39,255 bases of DNA from positions 1 through 39,255 of the forward strand of contig CAJQQO010000239.1 in assembly GCA_905480475.1 (NCBI GenBank), written 5' to 3'. A program made the translations under genes and the position numbers. Below are positions 26,046 to 34,865 of this stretch, piece after piece. The notes beneath the pieces were generated by a model. That model did no database searches. It saw nothing but the letters and a program-made list of their open reading frames with translations, and was not told where the DNA came from. Every line of letters starts with the position of its first letter. Position 1 is the stretch's first letter. The DNA comes from an uncultured Pseudomonadales bacterium (GTDB taxonomy: Bacteria > Pseudomonadota > Gammaproteobacteria > Pseudomonadales > UBA7434).

Positions 26046-28385
26046 ATGAATAATTTATTTTTTTTACTTGATCAAAACCAGTCAAATGTTTTGCGTCGCT
26101 CGATTACAGCAATTTTGACGCCAATGCTTTTATCTATCGCGACATTTGCAATTGCTCAAGAGCAATCGACTGACAAAGAAAACAAGGTAGCAAGCAAGCC
26201 GGCGATACAAGAAGTGGTTATCAATGCACACCCTTTATCCGCTGAAGGTTTGGCGCAAGCTACGGTAGTATTAAGCGGCGATGATTTGGCGCAAGCGCTA
26301 CAGACATCGATAGGTGCAACGGTTGCCGGTGAGCCGGGGGTGCGAATGCAATCTTTTGGTGAGGCGGCAGGGCGGCCAATAATTCATGGTTTGGCCGGGC
26401 CTCGTGTACGTATCCTTGAAGACCGAATTGATACTTTGGATGCGTCCGTCACTAGTACTGATCACGCGGTAACGATTGAACCTTTTATTGCCGATCATAT
26501 TGAGATTATCAAGGGGGCGAGTACTTTACTGTATGGTTCCGGCGCCATTGGCGGCATTGTTGATGTGCACACCGGGCGCATTCCGCACAATATCACCGAT
26601 AAAGCGGTGGTTGGTCGCGTGGAGCTTCGCGCTGCAGATAATGGCGATCGAACTGTAGGTATGTTCCGCCTCGATGGAACACTGCCAGCAGATGATATTG
26701 CCTTATCGGATAAGCAAAGCGTGGTTTGGCACTTGGATGGTTTTGGTCGCGACGCTGGAGAATATGATATTCCTGACTTTGCTGAGTCGGCGCAATTGCG
26801 TGCTGAAGAGCAAGCGGAGGGTGGTTCGGAGGCTGATGAGCAGCAAGGAAATTTAGGCGGTAGTCATTTGCGTAACCACGGCGGTGCTGCAGGCGTATCG
26901 GTTATTGGTGAACGAGGTTTTATTGGCCTAGCTATTAGTTCGCTAGAGTCCGATTACGGTTTGCCCGGCGGTCATGAAGAAGAATCGGAAGGAGCTGGTG
27001 AATCCGGCAATCCAACTTTAGCGCTAGAGCAAGTGCGAATTGATTTTGAAGCTGGATTAGTAAACCCGTTTAGCGGTTTTGAAAGTATTAATTTCCGCAT
27101 GGCAATCAATAATTATCAACATACCGAATTTGAACCCGATGGAGCAGCCGGTACGCGTTTTGATAATGAAGCAATGGAGTGGCGCGCGGAGCTGGTACAT
27201 TCACCGATTCTGTCGTGGGCAGGCTCTTTTGGTTTACAAGTTAACGAACGAGATTTTGCTGCCGAGGGTGATGAAGCATTTGTCGAGCCGGTAAATACTC
27301 AAAGTGCAGGTATCTTTTGGGTGGCACAGCAAGATTTTTCGAGCCTCGGTTTGCTCGATAAGGGATTAAGTATTGAAGCCGGAATACGTTTTGAGCAGCT
27401 GTCCCATCGCCCCAGTGGTGAATTTGCCAATGATGGATCATGTGTGCAAAGCGGCCGCTTAAGCGATAAGGATTTTGATTCCTTCAGTGGTTCGTTAGGT
27501 GCAATTATTCCACTGCAAGGAGGGTTATTGGAAAATGCCCGACTACGTGTTGCGGTTGATTACGCTAATCGCGCGCCAACTAGCGAAGAATTATTTGCTT
27601 GCGGCCCGCATTTGGCTAGCCAGAATTTTCAAATTGGCGATCCGAGCTTAAATCAGGAGCAAGCACTTAACTTTTCCGCCACATTGGATTATCAAAACAC
27701 GGAAAGCCCGCTAGAAACGCTATTTGAACTCACGGTTTATCATATTATTTTTGATGATTATATTTATCAAGCCGCCTTTGATGGCAATAACAATGGCTTA
27801 ATCGAAGCCAGCGGTATTTTTGATAATGTGCCCGATGGACTGCAAGATATTCAAGATGAGCTGCCAGTATTCCTTAATTCGCAGGCCGAAGCAGAGTTTA
27901 CCGGCTTGGATCTTAAAATCGGCTTAACCTTGGCGCGCTGGGCGGATAATCACTTAAGCATTGCCGCCTTATACGATCGGGTAAAAGCGCGAATTGATAC
28001 GGCAGTGGGTCAGCAAGACGCACCGCGTATTCCGGCCTCGCGTTATGGTTTAGGCCTTGATTGGCATATTGAGAATCTGAACTTTCGTTCCGGCCCAACC
28101 AGTTTGGATGCCAATATCAAGTTTCAGCGCGTAGACAGGCAGTCAGATATTGCGCAATTTGAGCGTGACACCGATGGATATAATGATTTAAGCGTATATA
28201 TAGGTATGACTTTTGAAGGTTTGGATCAATCAACTGCTAAGCGTGCCGATCAGCAATCGCTAACGTTATTTTTGCAGGGGCGAAACCTGACCGATGCCGA
28301 ACAAAGGAATCATAGCTCGTTTATTAAAGACTTTGCACCAGTGCCGGGTCGTACACTGGAGTTGGGCGCACGTTATTCGTTTTAG
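26046..28385 (+). CDS. TonB-dependent outer-membrane receptor, ZnuD-like
   Basis: The 779-residue receptor has a signal peptide (TPMLLSIATFAIAQ), a plug domain and a beta-barrel ending in LGARYSF with C-terminal Phe. The plug has GRPIIHGLAGPRVRILEDRI, TSTDHAVTIEP and EIIKGASTLLYGSGAIGGIV. The GRP-I-x-GL and STDHAV-type pattern is that of the zinc receptor ZnuD group. Two His/Glu-rich loops (AEEQAEGGSEADEQQ and GHEEESEGAGESG) could capture metal. I place the start at ATG 26046, which has GAGG eight bases before it. ATG 26025 adds seven residues without a ribosome site. Zinc is an inference; other metals are possible. Confidence 0.9.
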   Translation: MNNLFFLLDQNQSNVLRRSITAILTPMLLSIATFAIAQEQSTDKENKVASKPAIQEVVINAHPLSAEGLAQATVVLSGDDLAQALQTSIGATVAGEPGVRMQSFGEAAGRPIIHGLAGPRVRILEDRIDTLDASVTSTDHAVTIEPFIADHIEIIKGASTLLYGSGAIGGIVDVHTGRIPHNITDKAVVGRVELRAADNGDRTVGMFRLDGTLPADDIALSDKQSVVWHLDGFGRDAGEYDIPDFAESAQLRAEEQAEGGSEADEQQGNLGGSHLRNHGGAAGVSVIGERGFIGLAISSLESDYGLPGGHEEESEGAGESGNPTLALEQVRIDFEAGLVNPFSGFESINFRMAINNYQHTEFEPDGAAGTRFDNEAMEWRAELVHSPILSWAGSFGLQVNERDFAAEGDEAFVEPVNTQSAGIFWVAQQDFSSLGLLDKGLSIEAGIRFEQLSHRPSGEFANDGSCVQSGRLSDKDFDSFSGSLGAIIPLQGGLLENARLRVAVDYANRAPTSEELFACGPHLASQNFQIGDPSLNQEQALNFSATLDYQNTESPLETLFELTVYHIIFDDYIYQAAFDGNNNGLIEASGIFDNVPDGLQDIQDELPVFLNSQAEAEFTGLDLKIGLTLARWADNHLSIAALYDRVKARIDTAVGQQDAPRIPASRYGLGLDWHIENLNFRSGPTSLDANIKFQRVDRQSDIAQFERDTDGYNDLSVYIGMTFEGLDQSTAKRADQQSLTLFLQGRNLTDAEQRNHSSFIKDFAPVPGRTLELGARYSF

Positions 28386-28418
28386 TGTAACCCCCAGTTT
28401 TAAGCTGGGCTCTCTTAC

Positions 28419-28451
28419 CATCAGCTTATGCACGGCAAGCATAGGCTGATG
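28419..28451 (+). terminator. Hairpin downstream of the receptor gene
   Basis: CATCAGCTTATGC (28419-28431) pairs with GCATAGGCTGATG (28439-28451) over 13 positions with one G-T pair. No T-run follows, so it may be a stabilising or Rho-assisted 3' structure. Confidence 0.4.
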
Positions 28452-28531
28452 TAAGTAAAAGATGTAAGCATAAGTTGCCGAATAAAAGTTGAATAAATCT
28501 ATCCTTACATAACTCCATTCGTTGAATAAGT

Positions 28532-28560
28532 GGCACAGATCGCTAATAGCTCGGTATAAT
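28532..28560 (+). promoter_or_regulatory. Candidate ruvC promoter
   Basis: A perfect TATAAT (28555-28560) lies 17 nt after GGCACA (28532-28537), a weak -35. The -10 box sits inside an inverted repeat GCTCG/CGAGC (28549-28565). I saw no CTGT-N8-ACAG LexA box nearby. Confidence 0.4.
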
Positions 28561-28742
28561 CGAGCGCTTTAGTTTTCGCTGAGTTGCTAAATGCGCTATC
28601 TGCTTGCAGACAAAAAACCGTTAATAAAAATGCTGCTAGCAAATTGTATAGCCGCGTTAGGCAAAACATTGGCTGTAACTTTGCCTGCTCATTTATCTTT
28701 AGCCCTGATGATACGCTTTATCACGTTCTGGAGCGCAGGCGC

Positions 28743-29243
28743 TTGAGTATTGTGCTGGGTATTGATCCGGGTTCGCGGATTACCGGTTATGGCATTATCG
28801 ATACCGGCAAACGGCCGGGCGCAAGAGGGCAGCCAAAATATCTTGCCAGCGGCTGCATCAGAATGCCTAATGGCGATATGTCTTCGCGCTTATTGACGAT
28901 CTATAAAAGCGTTGGTCAATTAGTAGCCGAATATGCGCCAGACCAAGCTGCTATTGAGCAAGTATTTGTTGGTAAAAGCGTAAGCTCGGCATTAAAGCTG
29001 GGGCATGCGCGTGGTGCTGCCATGTTGGCAATTGCTGAGGCTGGAATTCCGCTGGGTGAATATGCTCCCAGATCCATTAAGCAGGCGGTTGCTGGCACGG
29101 GTGCGGCAGATAAAGTGCAAGTTCAGGATATGGTTGTCACATTACTTAAGCTCAATCGCGCGCCGGCGGCGGATGCGGCGGATGCGCTGGCGATAGCACT
29201 GTGTCATGCTTTTAATGACAACAGTTATGCGCGAGTGCTTTAA
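28743..29243 (+). CDS. ruvC: Holliday-junction resolvase RuvC
   Basis: Endonuclease that resolves Holliday junctions bound by RuvAB. From TTG 28743 it is 166 residues. It shows VLGIDPGSRITGYG (first catalytic Asp), AIEQVFVGKSVSSALKLGHA (catalytic Glu), SIKQAVAGTGAADKVQVQDM and the C-terminal ADAADALAIALCH with the remaining acidic residues. GGAG at 28730-28733 is 9 nt before the TTG. The longer frame from 28584 adds 53 residues that do not fit the family. ruvA begins 129 nt later. Confidence 0.95.
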   Translation: MSIVLGIDPGSRITGYGIIDTGKRPGARGQPKYLASGCIRMPNGDMSSRLLTIYKSVGQLVAEYAPDQAAIEQVFVGKSVSSALKLGHARGAAMLAIAEAGIPLGEYAPRSIKQAVAGTGAADKVQVQDMVVTLLKLNRAPAADAADALAIALCHAFNDNSYARVL

Positions 29244-29284
29244 TCAGGCGCGCTAAATAAATAATCTAAAACCCATGTTACTTA

Positions 29285-29316
29285 GCCATTTAGCTACGCA
29301 GCCATTTAACTACGCA
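29285..29316. repeat. Two tandem 16-bp repeats between ruvC and ruvA
   Basis: GCCATTTAGCTACGCA (29285-29300) is followed directly by GCCATTTAACTACGCA (29301-29316), with one mismatch. A looser related stretch (TAACTACGTAAATATGCA) follows. No function is evident. Confidence 0.8.
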
Positions 29317-29372
29317 GTTATGCAATCAAGTAACTACGTAAATATGCAACGACGCAAAGATGACGAGATTCA

Positions 29373-29999
29373 ATGATTAGTTTTTTATCGGGCACATTAG
29401 TTGAAAAATCCGCACCGCTATTGGTGCTTGATGTCAACGGTGTCGGTTATGAGGTGCAAGCTTCACTTAATACTTTTTCGGCCTTACCTAAAATTGGTGG
29501 CGATATTCGTTTGTTAACGCATTTTGTGGTGCGCGAAGATGCGCAGCTGCTTTATGGTTTTTCCGACGCGAACGAGCGACAACTATTTCGCACCTTGATT
29601 AAGGTGAATGGTGTAGGGCCAAAATTAGCTTTAGCAATTTTATCGGGAATGGACGTCGCTCATTTTAGTCGTTGCGTATTAGCCGCTGATGTTAAATCAT
29701 TAACGCGCTTGCCCGGCGTTGGTAAAAAAACTGCTGAACGTTTAATTGTTGAAATGAAAGATAGAATACGCGAGTGGCACGATGATAGCTCGGCAATATC
29801 TGACTTGGCTAATGGCGATAACACTAATAGCGACGGGATAAACCAATCGCTTATGTTAGCCGAAGCTGAAACAGCGTTAATCGCTCTGGGGTATAAGCCG
29901 GTTGAAGCCAGTAAAGCGCTCGCTAAATTGGATATGGAAGCAATAAATAGCAGTGAAGATGCGATACGCGCAGCATTAAAAACGATGCTGCAACGATAA
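29373..29999 (+). CDS. ruvA: Holliday-junction DNA-binding protein RuvA
   Basis: RuvA forms tetramers that hold the junction and load RuvB. The 208 residues show the N-terminal OB domain (MISFLSGTLVEKSAPLLVLD, VGYEV), the acidic pin region (FVVREDAQLLYGF) and two helix-hairpin-helix motifs (VNGVGPKLALAIL and LPGVGKKTAERLIVEMKDR). After an Asn/Ser/Asp-rich linker comes the RuvB-binding domain III (AETALIALGYKPVEASKALA). The usual MIGRL start is MISFL here. It lies between ruvC and ruvB. Confidence 0.96.
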   Translation: MISFLSGTLVEKSAPLLVLDVNGVGYEVQASLNTFSALPKIGGDIRLLTHFVVREDAQLLYGFSDANERQLFRTLIKVNGVGPKLALAILSGMDVAHFSRCVLAADVKSLTRLPGVGKKTAERLIVEMKDRIREWHDDSSAISDLANGDNTNSDGINQSLMLAEAETALIALGYKPVEASKALAKLDMEAINSSEDAIRAALKTMLQR

Positions 30000-30066
30000 A
30001 ATACCACATGCAATGAACAATATTGAATGCAGATATTAAAGCCCAAGATAATTTTTGAGAAAAACC

Positions 30067-31080
30067 ATGATTGAAGCCGATCGAATTATTGCCGGAGAAG
30101 TTGTTGAAGAGGAGTTTCAGCACGACCGGGCGTTGCGGCCAAAATTATTAGCCGAGTATGTGGGTCAACCCGCTGTTCGCGAACAAATGGACATTTTTAT
30201 TACCGCCGCGCGCAATCGTGCCGAGGCGCTTGATCACACTTTAATATTTGGCCCGCCCGGCTTAGGTAAAACAACCTTGGCGCATATTATTGCCAATGAG
30301 TTGCAAGTCGAGCTGCACTCCACCTCGGGTCCGGTATTAGAACGTCCTGGTGATTTAGCTGCCATGCTCACCAGTCTTAGTAAAGGTGATGTGCTGTTTG
30401 TTGACGAAATTCATCGGCTCAGCCCAGTGGTTGAAGAAGTGTTATATCCGGCGATGGAAGACTATCAGCTCGATATTATTATTGGTGAAGGCCCATCGGC
30501 GCGTTCAATCAAACTCGATTTGCCACCATTTACTTTAGTGGGGGCAACCACTCGAGCGGGCGCGTTAACCTCGCCGCTAAGAGATCGTTTTGGCATTGTT
30601 CAACGCCTCGAATTTTATAATGTCGATGATTTAAGCCGTATCGTTACTCGTGCGGCATCCTTGTTGGAAGTTGATATACATGCCGAGGGCGCACGCGAAA
30701 TTGCCCGACGCTCGCGTGGTACGCCACGAATTGCCAATCGTTTATTGCGCCGCGTGCGAGATTTTGCCGATGTTAAATTCCAAGGTATTGTATCTGCCGA
30801 AGTCGCTGATGCAGCGCTAAATGTTTTAAATATCGATCCACAAGGTTTTGATCATATGGATCGCCGCTTGCTATTAGCTATTATTGAAAAGTTTGATGGC
30901 GGGCCGGTCGGTGTTGATAACTTATCAGCGGCGATTAGCGAAGAGCGTGGCACCATAGAAGATGTGCTAGAGCCGTTTTTAATTCAACAAGGTTTTATAC
31001 AGCGCACCCAGCGTGGGCGTATTGCGACACGTCGCGCCTATGAACACTTTGATCTGCCAGCGCCGCAGCGTGATGAGTAG
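30067..31080 (+). CDS. ruvB: Holliday-junction branch-migration ATPase RuvB
   Basis: Hexameric AAA+ motor that drives branch migration with RuvA. From ATG 30067 it is 337 residues, as in E. coli. Visible are [10 protein letters not shown], Walker [12 protein letters not shown], Walker [13 protein letters not shown], the sensor 1 segment [18 protein letters not shown], sensor 2 [17 protein letters not shown], and a C-terminal winged-helix domain ending in [14 protein letters not shown] at 30055 is in frame but adds residues not found in the family. Confidence 0.97.
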   Translation: MIEADRIIAGEVVEEEFQHDRALRPKLLAEYVGQPAVREQMDIFITAARNRAEALDHTLIFGPPGLGKTTLAHIIANELQVELHSTSGPVLERPGDLAAMLTSLSKGDVLFVDEIHRLSPVVEEVLYPAMEDYQLDIIIGEGPSARSIKLDLPPFTLVGATTRAGALTSPLRDRFGIVQRLEFYNVDDLSRIVTRAASLLEVDIHAEGAREIARRSRGTPRIANRLLRRVRDFADVKFQGIVSAEVADAALNVLNIDPQGFDHMDRRLLLAIIEKFDGGPVGVDNLSAAISEERGTIEDVLEPFLIQQGFIQRTQRGRIATRRAYEHFDLPAPQRDE

Positions 31081-31178
31081 ACGCAAGATGATTAATAACC
31101 GTAGCGTGATAAGAATCCGCTGCCTAAAAAGAGCGTGATAAGCATTCAATTACCAGTGAAAGTCTAGCGTCAAGCACT

Positions 31179-31601
31179 ATGGCAGTTAACACAGCGAGTC
31201 AGTCTTTGTCACATACCACCGCAGTAAGAGTTTATATTGAAGATACCGATGCGGGCGGTATTGTTTACTACGTCAATTATCTTAAGTTTATGGAGCGTGC
31301 GCGCACTGAGTTGATGCGGGCCTTAGGCTATAGCAAAGCTGCAATTTTTGCTGATGATTTTATGTTTGTTGTGCATTCATTGCAGGTAAACTACCGAGCA
31401 CCCGCGCGGCTGGATGATGAATTATTAGTCAGTGCGAAAGTGCTAAAAGTTGGCAAAGCGGCCGTGGTATTTGAACAAAGCGTTTGCCTTGCTGACCAAG
31501 TGCTATGCGAGGGTGAGGTAAAGCTCGCTTTGGTCAGGCGCAGTGATCAAAAGCCGGTGGCAATGCCTGATACTTTGCGAGCCCAGTTAAAAAATAGCTA
31601 A
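31179..31601 (+). CDS. ybgC: Acyl-CoA thioesterase of the Tol-Pal cluster
   Basis: The 140-residue hotdog-fold thioesterase has the family motif YIEDTDAGGIVYYVNYLKFM, which holds the catalytic Asp, followed by ERARTELMRALGY. Family members hydrolyse short- or medium-chain acyl-CoA or interact with acyl-ACP, and sit at the head of tol-pal operons. It precedes tolQ by 38 nt. The first 15 residues are a slightly longer lead than in E. coli. Confidence 0.94.
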   Translation: MAVNTASQSLSHTTAVRVYIEDTDAGGIVYYVNYLKFMERARTELMRALGYSKAAIFADDFMFVVHSLQVNYRAPARLDDELLVSAKVLKVGKAAVVFEQSVCLADQVLCEGEVKLALVRRSDQKPVAMPDTLRAQLKNS

Positions 31602-31639
31602 CACAAACCTATTTAATTATCGATTTTAGGAGTGGTACC

Positions 31640-32332
31640 GTGGGAGAACCCCTTTCAATTTGGAGTTTGGTTGTTGAAGCCAGCTTATTAGTGCAATTAG
31701 TGATGCTGTCCTTGCTGATTGCGTCGGTGGTGTCATGGTCGATGATTTTGCAGCGCGTAGCGGTGTTTCGTCGCGCCCATCGCGAATTACTAGCCTTTGA
31801 GGATGAGTTCTGGTCGGGGGTTGATTTAGGTCAGTTATATCGCGCCGGTAGCAGCCGAGCCGAAACCGAATCGATTGAAGGTTTGGAATCTATTTTTCGC
31901 GCTGGGTTTAAAGAGTTTTCTCGTATGCGCCAGCAAGGCAATGTCGAAAACGAAGCCATTATGGCCGGCGCCGAGCGTGCTATGCGTGTTGCGCTGGCAC
32001 GAGAAGAAGAGTATTTAGAAAAACATTTACCGTTCTTGGCTAATGTTGGTTCCGCGAGTCCCTATGTAGGATTGTTTGGCACAGTCTGGGGGATTATGAC
32101 TTCCTTTCGGGGTTTAGCGAATACCCATCAAGCCACGCTAGCGGCAGTCGCTCCCGGCATTTCAGAAGCCTTAATCGCCACGGCAATGGGTTTGTTTGCG
32201 GCGATTCCAGCGGTGATTGCCTACAACCGATTTTCTGCCCGTGTCGATATGTTGGTCAGTCGTTATGAAACCTTTGCCGACGAATTCTCCAGTATTTTGC
32301 ATCGTCAAGTGCACACGAGCAAAATCAAGTAG
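31640..32332 (+). CDS. tolQ: Tol-Pal system proton-channel subunit TolQ
   Basis: Inner-membrane protein with three membrane segments that forms the proton channel with TolR and energises TolA. The 230 residues show helix 1 (SLLVQLVMLSLLIASVVSW) and the conserved block GSASPYVGLFGTVWGIM and ISEALIATAMGLFAAIPAVI spanning helices 2 and 3. The start is GTG 31640 with AGGAG seven bases upstream. tolR begins 11 nt after the stop. Confidence 0.97.
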   Translation: MGEPLSIWSLVVEASLLVQLVMLSLLIASVVSWSMILQRVAVFRRAHRELLAFEDEFWSGVDLGQLYRAGSSRAETESIEGLESIFRAGFKEFSRMRQQGNVENEAIMAGAERAMRVALAREEEYLEKHLPFLANVGSASPYVGLFGTVWGIMTSFRGLANTHQATLAAVAPGISEALIATAMGLFAAIPAVIAYNRFSARVDMLVSRYETFADEFSSILHRQVHTSKIK

Positions 32333-32343
32333 CAGGGTGATTT

Positions 32344-32763
32344 ATGTCGCGTAGAAATTCCAAGCGTAAGCTAATTGCTGAAATTAACGTCGTGCCATAT
32401 ATCGACGTTATGTTGGTTTTGCTAATTGTCTTTATGGTAACTGCACCACTGCTAATGCAAGGTGTAGAGGTTGAACTGCCACAAGCGCCATCTACTCCCA
32501 TTGATCAAAGCGATGATGAAGCTTTAATTGTTTCAATTAAAGCGGATAGTACTTTGTATATTAATTTGGGCGGCAAGCCTGATACCGCGGTTGCGATCGA
32601 TGTTATTACCGATAGAGTGAAAAAAATTCTGCAACAAAAACCGAAAACACCGGTGCTGGTATGGGGGGATAAAAATATCGCCTACGGTGAAGTGGTTAAC
32701 TTAATGACGGCATTGCAAGGTGCGGGTGCGCCTTCGGTCGGTTTGGTTACTGAAGCGCCTTAA
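32344..32763 (+). CDS. tolR: Tol-Pal system protein TolR
   Basis: ExbD/TolR-type protein of 139 residues with one membrane helix. The proton-carrying Asp21 lies in VVPYIDVMLVLLIVFMVTAP. The periplasmic domain ends YGEVVNLMTALQGAGAPSVG, which is the family signature. It works with TolQ to convert proton flow into TolA movement. The ATG is preceded by CAGGGTGA. Confidence 0.97.
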   Translation: MSRRNSKRKLIAEINVVPYIDVMLVLLIVFMVTAPLLMQGVEVELPQAPSTPIDQSDDEALIVSIKADSTLYINLGGKPDTAVAIDVITDRVKKILQQKPKTPVLVWGDKNIAYGEVVNLMTALQGAGAPSVGLVTEAP

Positions 32764-32820
32764 GCGCCATTAGCATTTTAAGAATAGTTTTTAAACACGT
32801 TTTTAGAAAAGAGAAACCCT

Positions 32821-33522
32821 TTGTCTAACGATCGCAGTTATACCTTGCCGGTATTTGCAACCATTGTCTTACACGCTGCGCTTTTAGTAGTGTTGGGTGG
32901 AAGCTGGTCGATAAATCGTGATGAGCGCGTTGTGGTAAAGCCCGTTAAAGTGGTGCAGGCATCTTTGGTTCAACTAAAAAAACCAAAGCCGGTAGTAAAA
33001 CCTAAACCCAAGCCGGTAGCAAAACCTAAGATCGTACAAAAGCCAAAGGTCGAGCCAAAAAAGTCGCCAGTCGTCAAAAAGCCAGAGCCTGAAAAGCCCA
33101 AAAAAGTGGAAGAGAAACCGCCTGAAATTGATCAGGAAGAACTGAAAAAACAGCAGCAAGAGCAAGCTTTGGCAGCGATGGCCGATGATGAAGATGACGT
33201 TTTACAGGCGGATGAAGACGCTAGTTTGATAGCGCAATATACGGCAATGATATCGCAGCAAATGCATCAAAAGTGGAAGCTGCCACCTAGCGCACGGCGT
33301 AATATGGTTGCCTTAGTTAGTATTCGTATGGTACCGACCGGTGATTTAGTATCGGTAACGATTGCGCAAAGCAGTGGTAATCAGGCTTTTGATCAATCGG
33401 CAATACTCGCCGTAGAAAAAGCAGGCCGCTTTGCCTTTATGAAAAATTTACCGGGTCGTTTGTTTGAATCGCATTTTCGCGAATTTACTTTTCGATTTTC
33501 ACCAGAGGATTTACGTTTGTGA
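32821..33522 (+). CDS. tolA: Tol-Pal system protein TolA
   Basis: TolA links the inner-membrane motor to Pal and TolB. The 233-residue protein is short for the family. It has an N-terminal membrane anchor (LPVFATIVLHAALLVVLGGS), a Lys/Pro-rich linker of KPKP-type units at about residues 55-105 and a short charged segment (IDQEELKKQQQEQALA). The C-terminal domain includes MHQKWKLPPSARRNMVALVS and FDQSAILAVEKAG. E. coli TolA instead has a long Ala/Lys/Glu helix. The start is TTG 32821; no ATG is in frame before the anchor. tolB overlaps its stop codon. Confidence 0.93.
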   Translation: MSNDRSYTLPVFATIVLHAALLVVLGGSWSINRDERVVVKPVKVVQASLVQLKKPKPVVKPKPKPVAKPKIVQKPKVEPKKSPVVKKPEPEKPKKVEEKPPEIDQEELKKQQQEQALAAMADDEDDVLQADEDASLIAQYTAMISQQMHQKWKLPPSARRNMVALVSIRMVPTGDLVSVTIAQSSGNQAFDQSAILAVEKAGRFAFMKNLPGRLFESHFREFTFRFSPEDLRL

Positions 33523-34865
33523 TGGTATTTGCCCGTCTATCTGTTGTTTCGCTTAATACAGCGGCCCGAAAGGCCTTTTTGTTCGCTGGTTTACTTAGCA
33601 GCTTGCTATGCAGTCAATGGCTTTATGCCGATTTGGGTACCGACTTGGTTATTGAAGTAACCGACTGGGTAAAAGATCCTACCAAAATTGCTATCGTGCC
33701 GTTTAAGCGTAGCGGCACGCCAGCCGATCAGGATATGGCAGCGGTGGTGGCTGCCGATTTAACTCGCAGTGGTCAATTTGAAGCTTTGTCGCGTGATGCA
33801 ATGTACAGCTCGCCGAGTCAAGCCAGCGAGGTGCACTATCGTGATTGGCGCGCATTAGGGGTGGACTATTTATTAATTGGCAGCTCCGAAGGTTCGGCTA
33901 ATGGTGTGACCTTGCAGTACGAGTTATTTGATGTGCATCGGCAAAAGTCACTGCTTAAAAGTCGGGTCGCCGACCGAGCGTCAGCCGAGCGTGCCATAGC
34001 GCATAAGGTAAGCGATTCTGTGTACGAAAAACTCACCGGTATTCCCGGCGCTTTTTCTACCCGAATGCTTTATGTATCGGTGCAACATAAATCCAGTAAT
34101 GATCAGCTGTATAAATTAATTATTGCCGACGCCGATGGCGCGCGGGCGCGTGAAGTATTAAAGAGTACCGAGCCTATCCTTTCACCTTCGTGGTCACCCG
34201 ATGGCAAACAAATGGCTTATGTTTCGTTTGAGACTTCACGTCCGGCGATTTATCGACAGGTTGTCGCCACCGGTGAGCGTGAGCAATTAACTAATTTTCG
34301 TGGTTTAAATGGCGCGCCGTCTTGGTCGCCCGATGGCCAGCAACTGGCCATGGTGTTATCCAAAGATGGCAATCCGGAAATTTACATTATGGATTTAGCC
34401 AGCCGACAATTACGCCGTATCACTAATCACTCGGCTATTGATACCGAGCCTAGCTGGATGCCCGATGGCAAATCGCTGGTATTTACTTCCGATCGCGGCG
34501 GCAAGCCGCAGATTTACCGTGTATCAGCAAAGGGTGGGGCAGCTAATCGCTTAACGTTTAAGGGCCGTTACAATGCCAAAGCGAGTGTCTTGGCGGATGG
34601 CAACAGTATGGTCATGGTTCACCGTGATGAGCAGGGTTACCATATTGCTTGGCAAGAAATCGATACCGGTCGTTTGATTGTGTTGACCAGCTCGTCTTTG
34701 GATGAGTCGCCCAGTGTTGCACCCAATGGCAGTATGCTTTTGTATGCCACTAAATATCGTGGTCGAGGCGTTTTGGCTGCGGTATCGCTGGATGGCGGGG
34801 TTAAGTTTCGATTGCCATCACCTTCCAGTGATGTGCGTGAACCAGCTTGGTCACCAAACATGTAG
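33522..34865 (+). CDS. tolB: Tol-Pal system protein TolB
   Basis: Periplasmic beta-propeller protein that binds Pal and TolA. The 447 residues include a signal peptide (FLFAGLLSSLLCSQWLYA), the TolB N-terminal domain (TKIAIVPFKRSGTPADQDMA) and PD40 propeller repeats such as SPSWSPDGKQMAYVSF, APSWSPDGQQLAMVLS and EPSWMPDGKSLVFTSDRGG. The ATG at 33522 overlaps the tolA stop (TGATG), suggesting translational coupling. A GTG at 33519 is an alternative. Confidence 0.97.
   Translation: MVFARLSVVSLNTAARKAFLFAGLLSSLLCSQWLYADLGTDLVIEVTDWVKDPTKIAIVPFKRSGTPADQDMAAVVAADLTRSGQFEALSRDAMYSSPSQASEVHYRDWRALGVDYLLIGSSEGSANGVTLQYELFDVHRQKSLLKSRVADRASAERAIAHKVSDSVYEKLTGIPGAFSTRMLYVSVQHKSSNDQLYKLIIADADGARAREVLKSTEPILSPSWSPDGKQMAYVSFETSRPAIYRQVVATGEREQLTNFRGLNGAPSWSPDGQQLAMVLSKDGNPEIYIMDLASRQLRRITNHSAIDTEPSWMPDGKSLVFTSDRGGKPQIYRVSAKGGAANRLTFKGRYNAKASVLADGNSMVMVHRDEQGYHIAWQEIDTGRLIVLTSSSLDESPSVAPNGSMLLYATKYRGRGVLAAVSLDGGVKFRLPSPSSDVREPAWSPNM

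Larger units (their letters stand above)
28386..28742. other. Intergenic region before ruvC
   Basis: The 357-bp interval contains a small hairpin CCCAG/CTGGG at 28393-28409, a longer one at 28419-28451 and a -10 box for ruvC. The frame of ruvC is open leftward to 28584, but that stretch shows no resemblance to RuvC and is not counted as coding. The yebC gene often found here is absent. Confidence 0.5.

Noticed and set aside
28584-28742. N-terminal extension of RuvC
   Set aside because: The 53 extra residues have no counterpart in RuvC, and GGAG sits before the TTG at 28743.
28500-29372. LexA box for ruvCAB
   Set aside because: No CTGT-N8-ACAG type sequence was seen in the ruvC or ruvA leaders.
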